64,000 nt of DNA from Chryseobacterium sp. Bi04 (GTDB taxonomy: Bacteria; Bacteroidota; Bacteroidia; Flavobacteriales; Weeksellaceae). Where the stretch lies: positions 62,001 to 126,000 of the forward strand of contig NZ_CAKKLP010000013.1 in the NCBI RefSeq assembly GCF_918698085.1, written 5' to 3'. The notes beneath the pieces are model-generated. The model did not search any database and was not told where the DNA came from. It saw nothing but the letters and a program-made list of their open reading frames with translations. Positions 49,181 through 58,461 of this stretch are shown here, piece after piece. The number at the start of each line of letters is the position of its first letter. Position 1 is the first letter of the stretch. The translations under genes were made by a program, and so were the position numbers.

Positions 49181-49507
49181 TGATATCTCAGGTGCGTTTT
49201 TTCCCCATTTTGTAATTGCTTCCAAAACAGGCAGCAGGGTCCTCCCAAAATCAGTTAAGGTATATTCTACCATTAAAGGTGGCTTTTCCGTGAATACTTT
49301 TCTGTCAATAATTCCATCTTCCTCCATCTGTTTAAGCTGAAGGCTCAGTGTTCTTTCTGTAATGGTCGGAATTTCTTTTCTAATTTCATTATACCTTTTG
49401 GCACCCTGAATCAAGTGGTGCAAGATGACTGCCTTCCATTTCCCTCCTATAAATCTCATTGTTACACTTGTGCAACAAGGATATGATTTGTTATCTACTG
49501 TATACAT
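49160..49507 (-). CDS. HxlR-family transcriptional regulator
   Basis: 115 residues with a winged-helix HxlR domain: MRFIGGKWKAVILHHLIQGAKRYNEIRKEI and TERTLSLQLKQMEEDGIIDR. A CC pair (YPCCTSVTMRF) near the start may sense redox or electrophiles. It is divergent from a nitroreductase, with inverted repeats in the shared 82-base gap, so it probably controls that gene and itself. Confidence 0.9.
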   Translation of the reverse strand: MYTVDNKSYPCCTSVTMRFIGGKWKAVILHHLIQGAKRYNEIRKEIPTITERTLSLQLKQMEEDGIIDRKVFTEKPPLMVEYTLTDFGRTLLPVLEAITKWGKNAPEISKKIIRN

Positions 49508-49509
49508 TT

Positions 49510-49585
49510 TATACTATCCTTTTTTACCGTTATTGCAAAGTTAATAAACTTAAATTAATTTTGTAACTATAAAAATGATAGTATA
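49510..49585. promoter_or_regulatory. divergent hxlR-nitroreductase control region
   Basis: For the nitroreductase, TTG (49533-49535) and TAATTTTG (49556-49563) are separated by 20 bases. For hxlR, the minus-strand TAACTTTG is at 49536-49543. The outer pair TATACTATC (49510-49518) and GATAGTATA (49577-49585) are perfect 9-base inverted repeats, each close to one start codon, and look like operator half-sites for the HxlR protein. Confidence 0.65.
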
Positions 49586-49589
49586 AATT

Positions 49590-50192
49590 ATGAGTTTTTT
49601 AGAGAAAATGAAAACAAGGTATACTGTAAAAAAGTATAACCCACAGGGCCATATCAGTGAAGAAAAAATTAATGAATTGAAAGAAATTCTAAATCTGAGC
49701 CCATCTTCAATCAACAGCCAGCCATGGAATTTTATTTTTGTTAATAATAATTCTAAAGTGAAAGATCAGCTAGCGGAAGCTTCTTACTGGAATAAAGAAA
49801 AAATTGTACAAAGCAGTCACTTGATTGTCTTCCAATCTCTTAAGAATTCAGAAGATTTTGAAAAACAGATTGAAGGAGTTTTGCCTGAAGGGTCCGTGAA
49901 TTATTATAAAAATTTTATAAAACCTAAAGGAGAAGACGGAATCAGGTCATGGCTAAAGCATCAGGTTTATTTATCTTTGGGAGTCTTTCTTTCTGCCTGT
50001 GCTGATATGGGAATAGATTCTACTCCTATGGAAGGAATTGAACCGGAGCGCTACGATGATATTCTGAAAAATGAAAAGTATGAAACGCTTTTTGCCGTAG
50101 CAATCGGTGAAAGAGATGAAGCAGATACCAATCAGCCAAAGTTCAATCCAAAAACAAGACTAAAGACCGGAAAAGTGATTGTAGAAGCATGA
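49590..50192 (+). CDS. nitroreductase-family flavoprotein
   Basis: 200 residues of the NfsB-like FMN fold. Typical segments are RYTVKKYNPQGHISEEKI, NLSPSSINSQPWNF (FMN phosphate binding), HQVYLSLGVFLSACADMGIDSTPMEG and FAVAIGERDEAD. These enzymes reduce quinones or nitroaromatics with NAD(P)H. A divergent hxlR gene fits control by quinones or reactive electrophiles. Confidence 0.92.
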   Translation: MSFLEKMKTRYTVKKYNPQGHISEEKINELKEILNLSPSSINSQPWNFIFVNNNSKVKDQLAEASYWNKEKIVQSSHLIVFQSLKNSEDFEKQIEGVLPEGSVNYYKNFIKPKGEDGIRSWLKHQVYLSLGVFLSACADMGIDSTPMEGIEPERYDDILKNEKYETLFAVAIGERDEADTNQPKFNPKTRLKTGKVIVEA

Positions 50193-50250
50193 TTTGGAAA
50201 GCTTTAAACTTTGTATTTCCCAATACTTTTACTTATCTGTATGATACAAG

Positions 50251-50283
50251 AAAAAAGTCTGCCTCTATATGAAGCAGACTTTC
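50251..50283. terminator. bidirectional terminator
   Basis: Stem AAGTCTGC (50255-50262) with GCAGACTT (50274-50281). The A-tract before and T-rich stretch after let it serve both the nitroreductase and murI transcripts. Confidence 0.8.
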
Positions 50284-50286
50284 AAT

Positions 50287-51141
50287 TTATAGTACTTTCA
50301 ATTCCAAATCAATGGTTTTTCCGAAAAACTTCTTAGAAATTTTTTCAAAATTCTTAGTAAGATCCGAAAGGTAAAAATGATAATTCGGTTTGGGATTATG
50401 ATCATTCAGAAGATGATATTTATCCAGGATAATTTTAAGATGGTTGGCAACGATATTCGGAGAGTCAATAACACGGACCCTGTTTCCATAATACTGCTTG
50501 ATCTCATCAATTAAAAGTGGATAATGGGTACATCCTAAAATTAATGTTTCAATATTTTTCAGCTTATTGTTACTAAGATAATTGTAAATAATAGCATGGG
50601 TAATCGGATGATTCTTAAATCCTTCTTCAATAGCAGGAACCAGTAATGGGGTTGCCAATTCATCTACCTTGATCCATTTATTCTGTTTTCGGATGCTCTT
50701 TTTATACAATCCCGAATTTACAGTAGCTTTAGTAGCAATTACTCCAACGTTGTTATGGATTTCGTAAGCTACTTTTTCAGCAACAGGATTAATAACATCT
50801 ATCACTGGAACTTTACCTGCCACAGACTGCATTACTTCGTTCAAAGCATTTGCTGTAGCCGTGTTACAGGCAATGACTATGGCCTTGCAATTCTGTTCCA
50901 TCAGAAAATTGGTGATCTTTGTAGAATATTCAATAATGGCTTCCTTAGATTTTTCTCCGTAAGGAAGGTGCTTGGTATCCCCAAAATAGATCAGATCTTC
51001 GTGAGGAAGAAGCCTTTTAATCTCTTTAGCTACGGTAAGTCCTCCCACCCCACTATCAAAAATACCGATAGGCTGGCTGGGCGAAAGATGCGAATAATCT
51101 TGTTTTTTAGTTTTCAAATTGTGAACTGAAATTTTATACAA
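50287..51141 (-). CDS. murI: glutamate racemase
   Basis: Makes D-glutamate for peptidoglycan. 284 residues. The N-terminal GIFDSGVGGLTV has D29/S30, and the two catalytic cysteines are C92 (VIACNTATAN) and C204 (ILGCTHYPLL). About 20 residues precede the conserved core. The start at 51141 is the only ATG before it, so it is accepted. Confidence 0.95.
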   Translation of the reverse strand: MYKISVHNLKTKKQDYSHLSPSQPIGIFDSGVGGLTVAKEIKRLLPHEDLIYFGDTKHLPYGEKSKEAIIEYSTKITNFLMEQNCKAIVIACNTATANALNEVMQSVAGKVPVIDVINPVAEKVAYEIHNNVGVIATKATVNSGLYKKSIRKQNKWIKVDELATPLLVPAIEEGFKNHPITHAIIYNYLSNNKLKNIETLILGCTHYPLLIDEIKQYYGNRVRVIDSPNIVANHLKIILDKYHLLNDHNPKPNYHFYLSDLTKNFEKISKKFFGKTIDLELKVL

Positions 51142-51162
51142 AAATAGTGAATAATCTGTTAC

Positions 51163-52755
51163 TTATTTAAGATTACTAACTGAAAAATCTTTCGGATACC
51201 TTACTTTATAACTTACTCTAAATTTCTTGGTTTCCGACGGAGAGATTTTAACATTCCAACTCAAGAAACCTTTCTCTTTATCAAAATCTGCATTATCACT
51301 CTGAAGAAGCTCAATTTTGATCGATTCATCTTTACTTAATGGGATCTGATCTTTTATATCAATATTGATCACTTCCTTTTTATTATTGCGTACAATAAGA
51401 TCATAGGTGAATGTTTTCTCCTGATAGGAAGAAAAGAATTTCTCATTGCCTTTATCATTCACCATTTCCTTTCGTATGCTTATTCTTTTGTCATCACCAA
51501 GAGTAATGCTCATTTTATCTTCCGTCTGATTGGGATTTATTCTAGTTTCCCCAACATACATATTTTCAAAGATCACATTAGCAGAACCGGAAATCAGATC
51601 GTATGTATTAAAATCTTTAATATCAGCTACCAGATAAGCGGTAGTATTATACTTCGGTACTGTATAATATTTATAATCTGCAGGAATTTTTATTTGCTTT
51701 AAATTGATGAAATGATCTTCATTATTAGACAAAATATCATACGGAATATCAACATCGAAGCTTATATTCAATTGGTTATCATTGATTTTAAATCCTCCAT
51801 ACCCTGTCACTACCACTTCTTCAATTTCCCGGGTTCTAGCAGTATCTTTCCCGCGGGAATAAGCCTGAGTAGGTCTTTCCTCATTTTTGTAAGAATTCAG
51901 AAACCATGGATTCATTACCGGAGCATTATTATTTCTTGACGATCTTGCATTGATCAGGGAAAGTTTTACTCCTTTCCAGTCAAGTCCGGTATCCTGTCTT
52001 AATTTTGCTTTAAAAATCACATCCAAAGGCTCTGTTAATTTATTGCCCTTTACTTCGTAAAACGGTTCCCAGGAAACATTTTCAACCAGATATCCCAAAT
52101 CCATTTTTACATTCCCGGCTACGCTGCTTGCAACTTTTAAAACAAGGACACCGTCAGAAAATGTCTCTTCAGATTCTGTATTGGCTTTCAGCCTGTTTTT
52201 AAGCTTTGCAAGTTTTGATGCAGCTTCCGTATATTTTTTATTGATATCAAGCTGGGCAATACTAATCTCATTCCTTTTGGTTTTATAATATTCCGTCAAT
52301 TGCATGAGCTGCGCTACGCTGGAGGTATTGCTTCCTACTAATAGAGCCTGATTTTTATCTAACAGCTCAAGGGTCTTTTCATTCGTCTGACGCTCGATAT
52401 TGATTTTCGTGCTAAAATTTTCTAAAATGACTATGCTGTCTTTAATTCTCTTCCCGCTTGGGTTATTATTTTCAAAATAATTGGAGCTGTAATCATCTCT
52501 GTACTGTACAGAAAGAATTGAAATATTCTTGTTGTTGGTATTAATCTGTATTGATTTCTCTACAATTTCATCTGAAACATTGGTAATCACAACTTCAGAA
52601 TTACCGGAAGGAAGGGAAATATTTACCAGATTTTGTAACTCAGCAGAAGTTCTGTATACATTTACTGCATGCACTTTCGCTTTAGTAAAAATTGGTTTTT
52701 GAGAAAAGTATAAAGCATTTGAAAAAAGGAAAAAGAGTAATAAGCTTCTTCTCAT
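51163..52755 (-). CDS. DUF4139 / MuiA-like secreted protein
   Basis: 530 residues with a signal peptide (LLLFFLFSNALYFSQ). The N-terminal strand-rich DUF4140 region (ELQNLVNISLPSGNSEVVI) leads to a coiled coil (about 100-200) and then the DUF4139 domain (LGYLVENVSWEPFYEVKGN, LRQDTGLDWKGVKLSL to FRVSYKVRYPK). In the middle lies EVVVTGYGG, like the TonB-box-linked VTGYG motif of SusC-type receptors. The molecular role of MuiA proteins is not settled. A TATATTTG -7 element is at 52783-52790. Confidence 0.85.
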   Translation of the reverse strand: MRRSLLLFFLFSNALYFSQKPIFTKAKVHAVNVYRTSAELQNLVNISLPSGNSEVVITNVSDEIVEKSIQINTNNKNISILSVQYRDDYSSNYFENNNPSGKRIKDSIVILENFSTKINIERQTNEKTLELLDKNQALLVGSNTSSVAQLMQLTEYYKTKRNEISIAQLDINKKYTEAASKLAKLKNRLKANTESEETFSDGVLVLKVASSVAGNVKMDLGYLVENVSWEPFYEVKGNKLTEPLDVIFKAKLRQDTGLDWKGVKLSLINARSSRNNNAPVMNPWFLNSYKNEERPTQAYSRGKDTARTREIEEVVVTGYGGFKINDNQLNISFDVDIPYDILSNNEDHFINLKQIKIPADYKYYTVPKYNTTAYLVADIKDFNTYDLISGSANVIFENMYVGETRINPNQTEDKMSITLGDDKRISIRKEMVNDKGNEKFFSSYQEKTFTYDLIVRNNKKEVINIDIKDQIPLSKDESIKIELLQSDNADFDKEKGFLSWNVKISPSETKKFRVSYKVRYPKDFSVSNLK

Positions 52756-52782
52756 GGTTTTAGTTTATTTAAAGTCTGGCTT

Positions 52783-52790
52783 CAAATATA
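52783..52790 (-). promoter_or_regulatory. candidate -7 element of the MuiA-like gene
   Basis: Minus-strand TATATTTG, 28 bases before the start codon. No TTG at the expected -33 position. Confidence 0.4.
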
Positions 52791-52802
52791 CACTAATAAA
52801 CA

Positions 52803-53927
52803 TTATACCAGAAATAAATCCGAAGCAATACCATCTGCCATAAACCAATGCTTTTCAGGAATTTTCAGGTGATCTTTTTCAATAATTAAAATGCCTTCTT
52901 CTAACTTAGGTTTTACCTCCGCCTGAAAATGATCCATTATCTTATCGGAGAACTTATTTTTTAAACTCGTAAGGTCTACACCCCAAATGGTTCTCAGGCC
53001 AATCATAATCATCTCATTAAACTGGTCTTCCTGAGAGAGCAATTCTTCCTCTTTGGCAAGGTCTTTAACTGCCAGTTTTTTAATATACTGTAGATTGTTG
53101 GCAACATTCCAGCTTCTGACATCAAATCCGTTATAGGAATGTGCTGATGGACCTATTCCAAGATATTCCTGATATTTCCAGTATGCTGAATTGTGTCTTG
53201 AATAAAATCCCGGTTTTGCAAAATTGGAAACTTCATAATGTTCAAATCCATGATCCTTAAGAAAATCTGAGAGATAGTAGAACTCTCTGTTTTGCTCTTC
53301 TTCCTTCGGACTGATCACTTTTCCTTTTGATATCCAGTTTTCCAGCGCCGTTTTAGGTTCCACAGTTAAAGCATAAGACGAAATATGAGGAACTTCTAGT
53401 TCAATTGTTTTATTCAGATTTTCCTTCCAGATTTCGAGATTCGAAGTAGGTGAACCATAAATTAAGTCAATGCTTAGATTTTCAAAACCAAAATCCTGAG
53501 CCCTTTTAATAGAGCTTTCTGCTTCCGAAGCACTGTGAGCGCGGTTCATCAGTCTCAGGTCTTCTTCAAAAAAGCTCTGTGTTCCAATAGATAAACGATT
53601 CACAGGAGTTCCTGCCAGCTGCTTTAAAAACTGCTGATCCAGATCATCAGGATTAGCTTCCAGCGTAATTTCGATGTCTTTATCAAAACTGAAATATCGT
53701 AAAGCTTCATCAATTAAAGAATGGATCTCATCAACTGAAAGAATGGAAGGTGTTCCGCCACCAAAATATAAAGATCGTAAGGTTTTGTTCTGTAATTCAT
53801 CTTTCCGAAGCATCATTTCCGTTTTCATAGCATGAAGCATTTCATCCTTAAAGTTCAGGGATGTTGAAAAATGAAAATTACAATAGCTGCATTTTTGCTT
53901 ACAGAATGGGATGTGAATATATATCAT
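52803..53927 (-). CDS. hemW: HemW-type heme chaperone, radical SAM
   Basis: 374 residues. The radical-SAM cluster ligands are C9, C13 and C16 (CKQKCSYCNF). The rest of the TIM barrel is visible as SLYFGGGTPS, EANPDDL, RLSIGTQSF and DLIYGSPT. The C-terminal HemN domain carries EEQNREFYYLSDFL and GIGPSAHSY. HemW lacks coproporphyrinogen oxidase activity in tested species and delivers heme, so the name is preferred to hemN. Confidence 0.92.
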   Translation of the reverse strand: MIYIHIPFCKQKCSYCNFHFSTSLNFKDEMLHAMKTEMMLRKDELQNKTLRSLYFGGGTPSILSVDEIHSLIDEALRYFSFDKDIEITLEANPDDLDQQFLKQLAGTPVNRLSIGTQSFFEEDLRLMNRAHSASEAESSIKRAQDFGFENLSIDLIYGSPTSNLEIWKENLNKTIELEVPHISSYALTVEPKTALENWISKGKVISPKEEEQNREFYYLSDFLKDHGFEHYEVSNFAKPGFYSRHNSAYWKYQEYLGIGPSAHSYNGFDVRSWNVANNLQYIKKLAVKDLAKEEELLSQEDQFNEMIMIGLRTIWGVDLTSLKNKFSDKIMDHFQAEVKPKLEEGILIIEKDHLKIPEKHWFMADGIASDLFLV

Positions 53928-53933
53928 AAAAAA

Positions 53934-53955
53934 AGCTCTGAAAAAATTCAGAGCT
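53934..53955 (-). terminator. terminator of the PorP/SprF gene
   Basis: Stem AGCTCTGAA (53934-53942) with TTCAGAGCT (53947-53955); on the minus strand the run of T follows at 53927-53933, partly inside the hemW start region. Confidence 0.75.
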
Positions 53956-53978
53956 CAAATTTATTTAAATTAAATTGA

Positions 53979-54929
53979 TTAATATCTAAATCCTCTAACA
54001 TTAATAAAGTTATCGAAGTTATAACCAAGGCCAAGCATAAAGCTATTTCCTCCAGTTTTCTGAATATCAGACATTCCCAGATTATAAGTGGCACCGATCA
54101 TAAACTTGTTGAATCTTACTTTTACAATTGGAGAGATACTCAAATCCTGACTGTCGAATCTGTTCTGAACAGTTCTGTAGCTTACCCCAAAAGAAAATGC
54201 ATTAATCTCATTAGAGAATGTGGCCATTAAATTCCAGTCAATCATTCTTGTTGAGTTGGTATTTAAGTTGATTAACGCGGAAGGTGCAATTGAAATATTA
54301 TCAGCAATATTCCAGTTGTATCCTAAGTTTAAAAAGAATTTAATAGGTGATGGTTCATACCCGTTTACAATAGACTGATCATTACTTAAAGCAATATCAT
54401 TAACGGAAACTCCCCCGAAAAGTCCTCTGTACGTAGCAGCCAAACCGAAGTTTGCATACACCATAAAAAGGTTACTCTCTTCTCCTCTCAATAATGGGTC
54501 ATTAGCTTCTTCAGTATTAATTTTTGAATAATCAAAATTCATGTTATAGAAGTTAACACTTGTACCGAAAGAGAATTGATCCTTTCTATCTCCTTCGCTG
54601 CTTAGCGGAATAAAATAGGAAGCACCCGCTGTAATACCTCCGGCAGAAATAGGCCCATTGCTATCTCTAAAAACAGAAATACCCGCACCCACTCTATCAA
54701 AAATATTCGCATTAATCCCGATTGATTGTACATTCGGAGAGTTGTTGAATTTTGAAAATTGTTGTTGATAATTAGCGTTGAGCTGTACGTAGTCTGTTTT
54801 TCCGTATTGAGCTGGGTTGAATAGGAACTCACCATCCATAAGATATTGCTGATAGTAGGGTAGTGTTTCCTGTGCTTTGTATGCATTTGACAAAAGAGCT
54901 AAACATACGATAGCATATAGTTTTCTCAT
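53979..54929 (-). CDS. PorP/SprF-family type IX secretion-associated membrane protein
   Basis: About 316 residues. Signal peptide (MRKLYAIVCLALLSNAYKAQ), then the family signature QYLMDGEFLFNPAQYG. Repeated strands suggest a barrel, and the sequence ends GLGYNFDNFINVRGFRY. PorP/SprF proteins pair with type IX-secreted adhesins or form part of the gliding/secretion envelope. The shorter start is chosen because a TATATTTG element at 54953-54960 leaves too little leader for the upstream ATG (54947). Confidence 0.88.
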   Translation of the reverse strand: MRKLYAIVCLALLSNAYKAQETLPYYQQYLMDGEFLFNPAQYGKTDYVQLNANYQQQFSKFNNSPNVQSIGINANIFDRVGAGISVFRDSNGPISAGGITAGASYFIPLSSEGDRKDQFSFGTSVNFYNMNFDYSKINTEEANDPLLRGEESNLFMVYANFGLAATYRGLFGGVSVNDIALSNDQSIVNGYEPSPIKFFLNLGYNWNIADNISIAPSALINLNTNSTRMIDWNLMATFSNEINAFSFGVSYRTVQNRFDSQDLSISPIVKVRFNKFMIGATYNLGMSDIQKTGGNSFMLGLGYNFDNFINVRGFRY

Positions 54930-54980
54930 AACAAATCTTGATTTCAATTCAACAAATATAAAAAAAATCTCAATATATTT

Positions 54981-56054
54981 TTAGTTTTCTAAATAATTTC
55001 TCCATTTTTTTACGGCATCCACCATATCTTTGGGCATTGGGCTCTCAAAATATAATTCCTTTTTTGTGGTTGGGTGTATAAATCCCAGGGTATGCGCATG
55101 AAGTGCATGTCTGGGCAGAATTTCAAAAACATTTTTTATAAACTGCTTATACTTAGGCAGGTTCACTCCTCGTAAAGGTGTATGGCCTTCATATCTTTCG
55201 TCATTAAACAAGGTATGGCCAATATGTTTGAAATGGGCCCGGATCTGATGCGTTCTTCCGGTCTCAAGTTTACATTCTACCCAGGTCATATACCTGAACC
55301 TCTCCAATACCTTGTAGTGCGTAACGGCATGCTTTCCCTGGCTTCCGTCTTCATAAACGGACATCTGCATTCTATTTTTGGGATGTCTTCCGATATGCCC
55401 TCTTATTGTCCCCTCATCTTCCTGAAGATTTCCCCATACAAAAGCCCAGTAAAGCCTTTTAGTAGTTCTGTTGAAAAACTGTTTCGCTAAAAAGCTTAAT
55501 GCATATTCGGTTTTGGCAATTACCAATAATCCTGAAGTATCCTTATCAATTCTATGTACAAGCCCTACCCTGTCCAGATCAGATTTTTCACCATTCTTTT
55601 CAAAGTGAAAGGCCAATGCATTAACCAGTGTGCCATCCCAATTTCCAAATCCCGGATGGACAACCATTCCCGGTTCTTTATCAACAACCACTAAATCATC
55701 ATCCTCATATACTATATTAATAGGAATATCCTGTGGGATAATAACATTTTCTCTTGGAGGACGCGTCAGTAAAACTGAAATCTGATCCCCAGGCTTTACC
55801 CTGTAATTCTGTTTTACAGGATTTCCGTTTACCACGACATTCCCTGCCCTGCAGGTTTGGGAAATTTTATTTCTTGAAGAATTCTGCCTGTGTATTAACA
55901 GGAATTTATCTATTCTTAATGGCTCCTGTCCGTTGTCAACAGTGAGATTAAGATGTTCATACAATCCTTTATTTTCTTCATCAATATCGATATTTTCAAT
56001 ACTGTTGGAATCTAATAATTCTTCATCTAAAAAACCTTCGTTATCTTCTGACAT
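54981..56054 (-). CDS. rluD: 23S rRNA pseudouridine synthase RluD
   Basis: 357 residues from the preferred start at 56054 (MSEDNEG). An acidic N-terminus is followed by an S4 RNA-binding domain (IDKFLLIHRQNSSRNKI, VNGNPVKQNYRVKPGD) and the catalytic domain with HRIDKDTSGLLVIAK, whose aspartate attacks uridine, and RTHQIRAHF. This isomerises U1911, 1915 and 1917 in helix 69. Neighbour of a PASTA-domain gene. Confidence 0.93.
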   Translation of the reverse strand: MSEDNEGFLDEELLDSNSIENIDIDEENKGLYEHLNLTVDNGQEPLRIDKFLLIHRQNSSRNKISQTCRAGNVVVNGNPVKQNYRVKPGDQISVLLTRPPRENVIIPQDIPINIVYEDDDLVVVDKEPGMVVHPGFGNWDGTLVNALAFHFEKNGEKSDLDRVGLVHRIDKDTSGLLVIAKTEYALSFLAKQFFNRTTKRLYWAFVWGNLQEDEGTIRGHIGRHPKNRMQMSVYEDGSQGKHAVTHYKVLERFRYMTWVECKLETGRTHQIRAHFKHIGHTLFNDERYEGHTPLRGVNLPKYKQFIKNVFEILPRHALHAHTLGFIHPTTKKELYFESPMPKDMVDAVKKWRNYLEN

Positions 56055-56128
56055 TGTTTTATATTTTTTACACAAAAGGCCTCAACATTTTGCAGTTGAA
56101 GCCTGTATTTATTTACACTAGTTTGATA

Positions 56129-57223
56129 TTATTCTACGACTACTTTTTTAGCCTTTGGCTTTTGAGCAGGTTGCTGCCCTGTATTTGTAGAAGCAGCAGG
56201 CTTAGCTGTGCTTCCTGTTGCCTGGCTGCCGGCAGAGGTTTTAGGTTTCTCTGCTCCGGAAGCTGTTGACTTAGGAGCCATAGTCTGGGTTTTAGGAGTT
56301 TCTGTTTTTACAGGTTCAGGTTTTGGCGTTTCTCTTTTGGGAACCGGTGCCGGAGCTACCGGAGGATCAAAACTTGGTTCATTATGAACTTCCTCATATC
56401 GTACCGGTGGCAAAGAAGTATCTACTTTCATACGGTAAATAGAATTCAGCTGTTCCACTTTAGCCCTAAGCTCAGCCGGAGTTCGCTTACTTGCCCATAA
56501 ATCGATCTGCATGCCCTGGTCACGAACATCTCCTGCAGCAGGATCCTGATAATAAATGATATCAGATTCATCATTGCTGCCATCTTCATGCTCTACCAAT
56601 CCTACTTCAAACATTCCCTTTGTAATGACCGCTCTTGCTTCTTTTACAGAAAGTCCCACTACATTAGGAATAGAAATATTTCTCATAGGACCTGTTCCTA
56701 CTACAACATCTATGACAGAGAATCTAGGTAAACGTGTTCCCGGATTAACGGCATTACCTTTATATAATATTCTGAGAAGAGCATCTTTCTGAATACTTGG
56801 TTCAAAGATCGTATCTCCTATTTTAAGACCCACCTGATCCAGTCTCTGGAAGGCCAGTCCGGAATATTTATTAATAACATCAGGCACAGCAATCTGAGCC
56901 CATGTTCTTGGATTAACTCTCAAACGTACCGTTCTTCCGTCTTTTACACGGGAGCCTGGTGCCGGATAAATCTGAAGAACCTGGAAAGGTCTGTATTTAG
57001 GATCATAATTGGCACTGTCCACTTCATATTCAAGACCGGTATCATCTAATATTTTAATAGCATCATGCACTGATTTATTAACAACATTAGGAACAGGAAT
57101 TTCCTGTCCATGGTTTGTATGATATTCCAACCAACGAAATGTGAGCCATACCAGACCCACAAAAATGCCGATGGCTATTACTAAATTAAGTAAAACTTTC
57201 CAATTGAAAAGTGATTTAAGCAT
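56129..57223 (-). CDS. PASTA-domain membrane protein
   Basis: 364 residues from the chosen start MLKSLFNWK. One membrane helix (about residues 10-30) is followed by three PASTA repeats (around PVPNVVNKSVHDAIKIL, AVPDVINKYSGLAFQRL and SIPNVVGLSVKEARAVI). The last 110 residues are rich in Pro, Lys and Thr. PASTA repeats bind peptidoglycan-like ligands; there is no kinase domain. The longer frame to 57334 is rejected because a TATATTTG -7 element at 57250-57257 lies inside it. It is divergent from ddl. Confidence 0.88.
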   Translation of the reverse strand: MLKSLFNWKVLLNLVIAIGIFVGLVWLTFRWLEYHTNHGQEIPVPNVVNKSVHDAIKILDDTGLEYEVDSANYDPKYRPFQVLQIYPAPGSRVKDGRTVRLRVNPRTWAQIAVPDVINKYSGLAFQRLDQVGLKIGDTIFEPSIQKDALLRILYKGNAVNPGTRLPRFSVIDVVVGTGPMRNISIPNVVGLSVKEARAVITKGMFEVGLVEHEDGSNDESDIIYYQDPAAGDVRDQGMQIDLWASKRTPAELRAKVEQLNSIYRMKVDTSLPPVRYEEVHNEPSFDPPVAPAPVPKRETPKPEPVKTETPKTQTMAPKSTASGAEKPKTSAGSQATGSTAKPAASTNTGQQPAQKPKAKKVVVE

Positions 57224-57249
57224 ATTTAAAAATACTTTTATTACAACCG

Positions 57250-57257
57250 CAAATATA
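57250..57257 (-). promoter_or_regulatory. candidate -7 element of the PASTA gene
   Basis: Minus-strand TATATTTG, 27 bases before the ATG at 57223. It is inside the longest open frame, which argues for the shorter start. Confidence 0.5.
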
Positions 57258-57328
57258 ACTAATAATTTTAGAATGTGCTTTTTATTTAACAATTCATTTT
57301 TGATTTTAAAATTTCCAGTTTTCCCATA

Positions 57329-57355
57329 TTGCATTGCATAAAATGATTAAATTTG
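57329..57355 (+). promoter_or_regulatory. promoter of ddl
   Basis: TTG (57329-57331) and TAAATTTG (57348-57355) with 16 bases between, a little short of the usual spacing. The -7 element is a perfect match and lies 17-22 bases before ddl. Confidence 0.55.
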
Positions 57356-57377
57356 CCTTAATTGATACTATATGGTT

Positions 57378-58367
57378 ATGAACAAAAAAAGCGTTGCCGT
57401 AGTAATGGGAGGCTATTCTGATGAATATGTGGTTTCCTTAAAAAGCGGACAGTTGATTTATGATTCTTTAGACAGAAATCTATATGATGTATATAAAGTA
57501 GTCATTCTAAAAGATGAATGGTACTTTTTAGGAGAAAATGATAAAAAATACGACATCAGTAAGGGAGATTTTTCTGTAGTTTTAGATAATGGTGAAAAAT
57601 TAAAATTTGATGTCTGCTTCAATACTATCCATGGAACTCCTGGTGAAAATGGAATTCTACAGGCATATTGGGATGCAATAGACCAGCGGTATACGGGTTG
57701 CGATTTTTATCAGAGTGCTCTTACCTTCAATAAAAAAGATACCCTTGCTGTATTGTCAAAATATGGAATTCCTTCTGCCAAAAGTGTATATTTAAGAAAA
57801 GGAGAACACATTAATGTTGATAAGATTATAGAAGAATTAGGTCTTCCGGTTTTTGTGAAGCCTAATCAGTCCGGATCATCTCTGGGAATTTCAAAAGTAA
57901 AAGAAAAGTCAGAATTGATTGCTGCTACAGAAATAGCTTTCAAAGAAGATGATGAAATTCTTATTGAAAGTTTCCTGGATGGAATGGAAGTTTCTGTAGG
58001 GGTTATAGATTTTAAAGGAGAAACCATAGTACTGGGAATTACTGAAATTGTACCTACCAATGAGTTTTTCGATTATGAAGCAAAATATGAAGGAGCTTCA
58101 GAAGAAATTACTCCGGCAAGAATTGATGCGGAAACCACAAAGAGAGTGGAAGAAATAGCAAAAAGAGCTTACAATTCATTAGGAATGAGCGGATTTTCAA
58201 GAAGCGAATATATTTTAATGGATGGAATTCCCTACATGCTTGAAATGAATACCAACCCGGGATTCTCTCCTGCAAGTATTCTTCCCCAACAGGCAAAGCA
58301 TTACGGAATTTCCCTTTTGGATCTTTGCGGAAATGAAGTTGAAAAAGCTTTACATAAAAGAAAATAG
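57378..58367 (+). CDS. ddl: D-alanine--D-alanine ligase
   Basis: 329 residues from the ATG at 57378 (an in-frame ATG at 57372 adds two residues). The ATP-grasp motifs are present: VVMGGYSDEYVVSL, FNTIHGTPGENG, VFVKPNQSGSSLGISK and YMLEMNTNPGFSP. It joins two D-alanines for peptidoglycan precursors, consistent with murI and the PASTA gene nearby. Confidence 0.95.
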   Translation: MNKKSVAVVMGGYSDEYVVSLKSGQLIYDSLDRNLYDVYKVVILKDEWYFLGENDKKYDISKGDFSVVLDNGEKLKFDVCFNTIHGTPGENGILQAYWDAIDQRYTGCDFYQSALTFNKKDTLAVLSKYGIPSAKSVYLRKGEHINVDKIIEELGLPVFVKPNQSGSSLGISKVKEKSELIAATEIAFKEDDEILIESFLDGMEVSVGVIDFKGETIVLGITEIVPTNEFFDYEAKYEGASEEITPARIDAETTKRVEEIAKRAYNSLGMSGFSRSEYILMDGIPYMLEMNTNPGFSPASILPQQAKHYGISLLDLCGNEVEKALHKRK

Positions 58368-58461
58368 ATCATAAAAGAAGTTGAAAAATTAGAGGTTGAA
58401 AACTGGAATAAGAATAAACTTTTATACCTCAAAATCACTCAAAATTCATAACTCGTACCAC
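58368..58461. repeat. low-complexity linker, ddl-coaD
   Basis: The gap has a purine-rich left half (AAGTTGAAAAATTAGAGGTT) and a pyrimidine-rich right half (CTCAAAATCACTCAAAATTC) that ends at the coaD start. It is like the nuo linkers. Confidence 0.4.
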
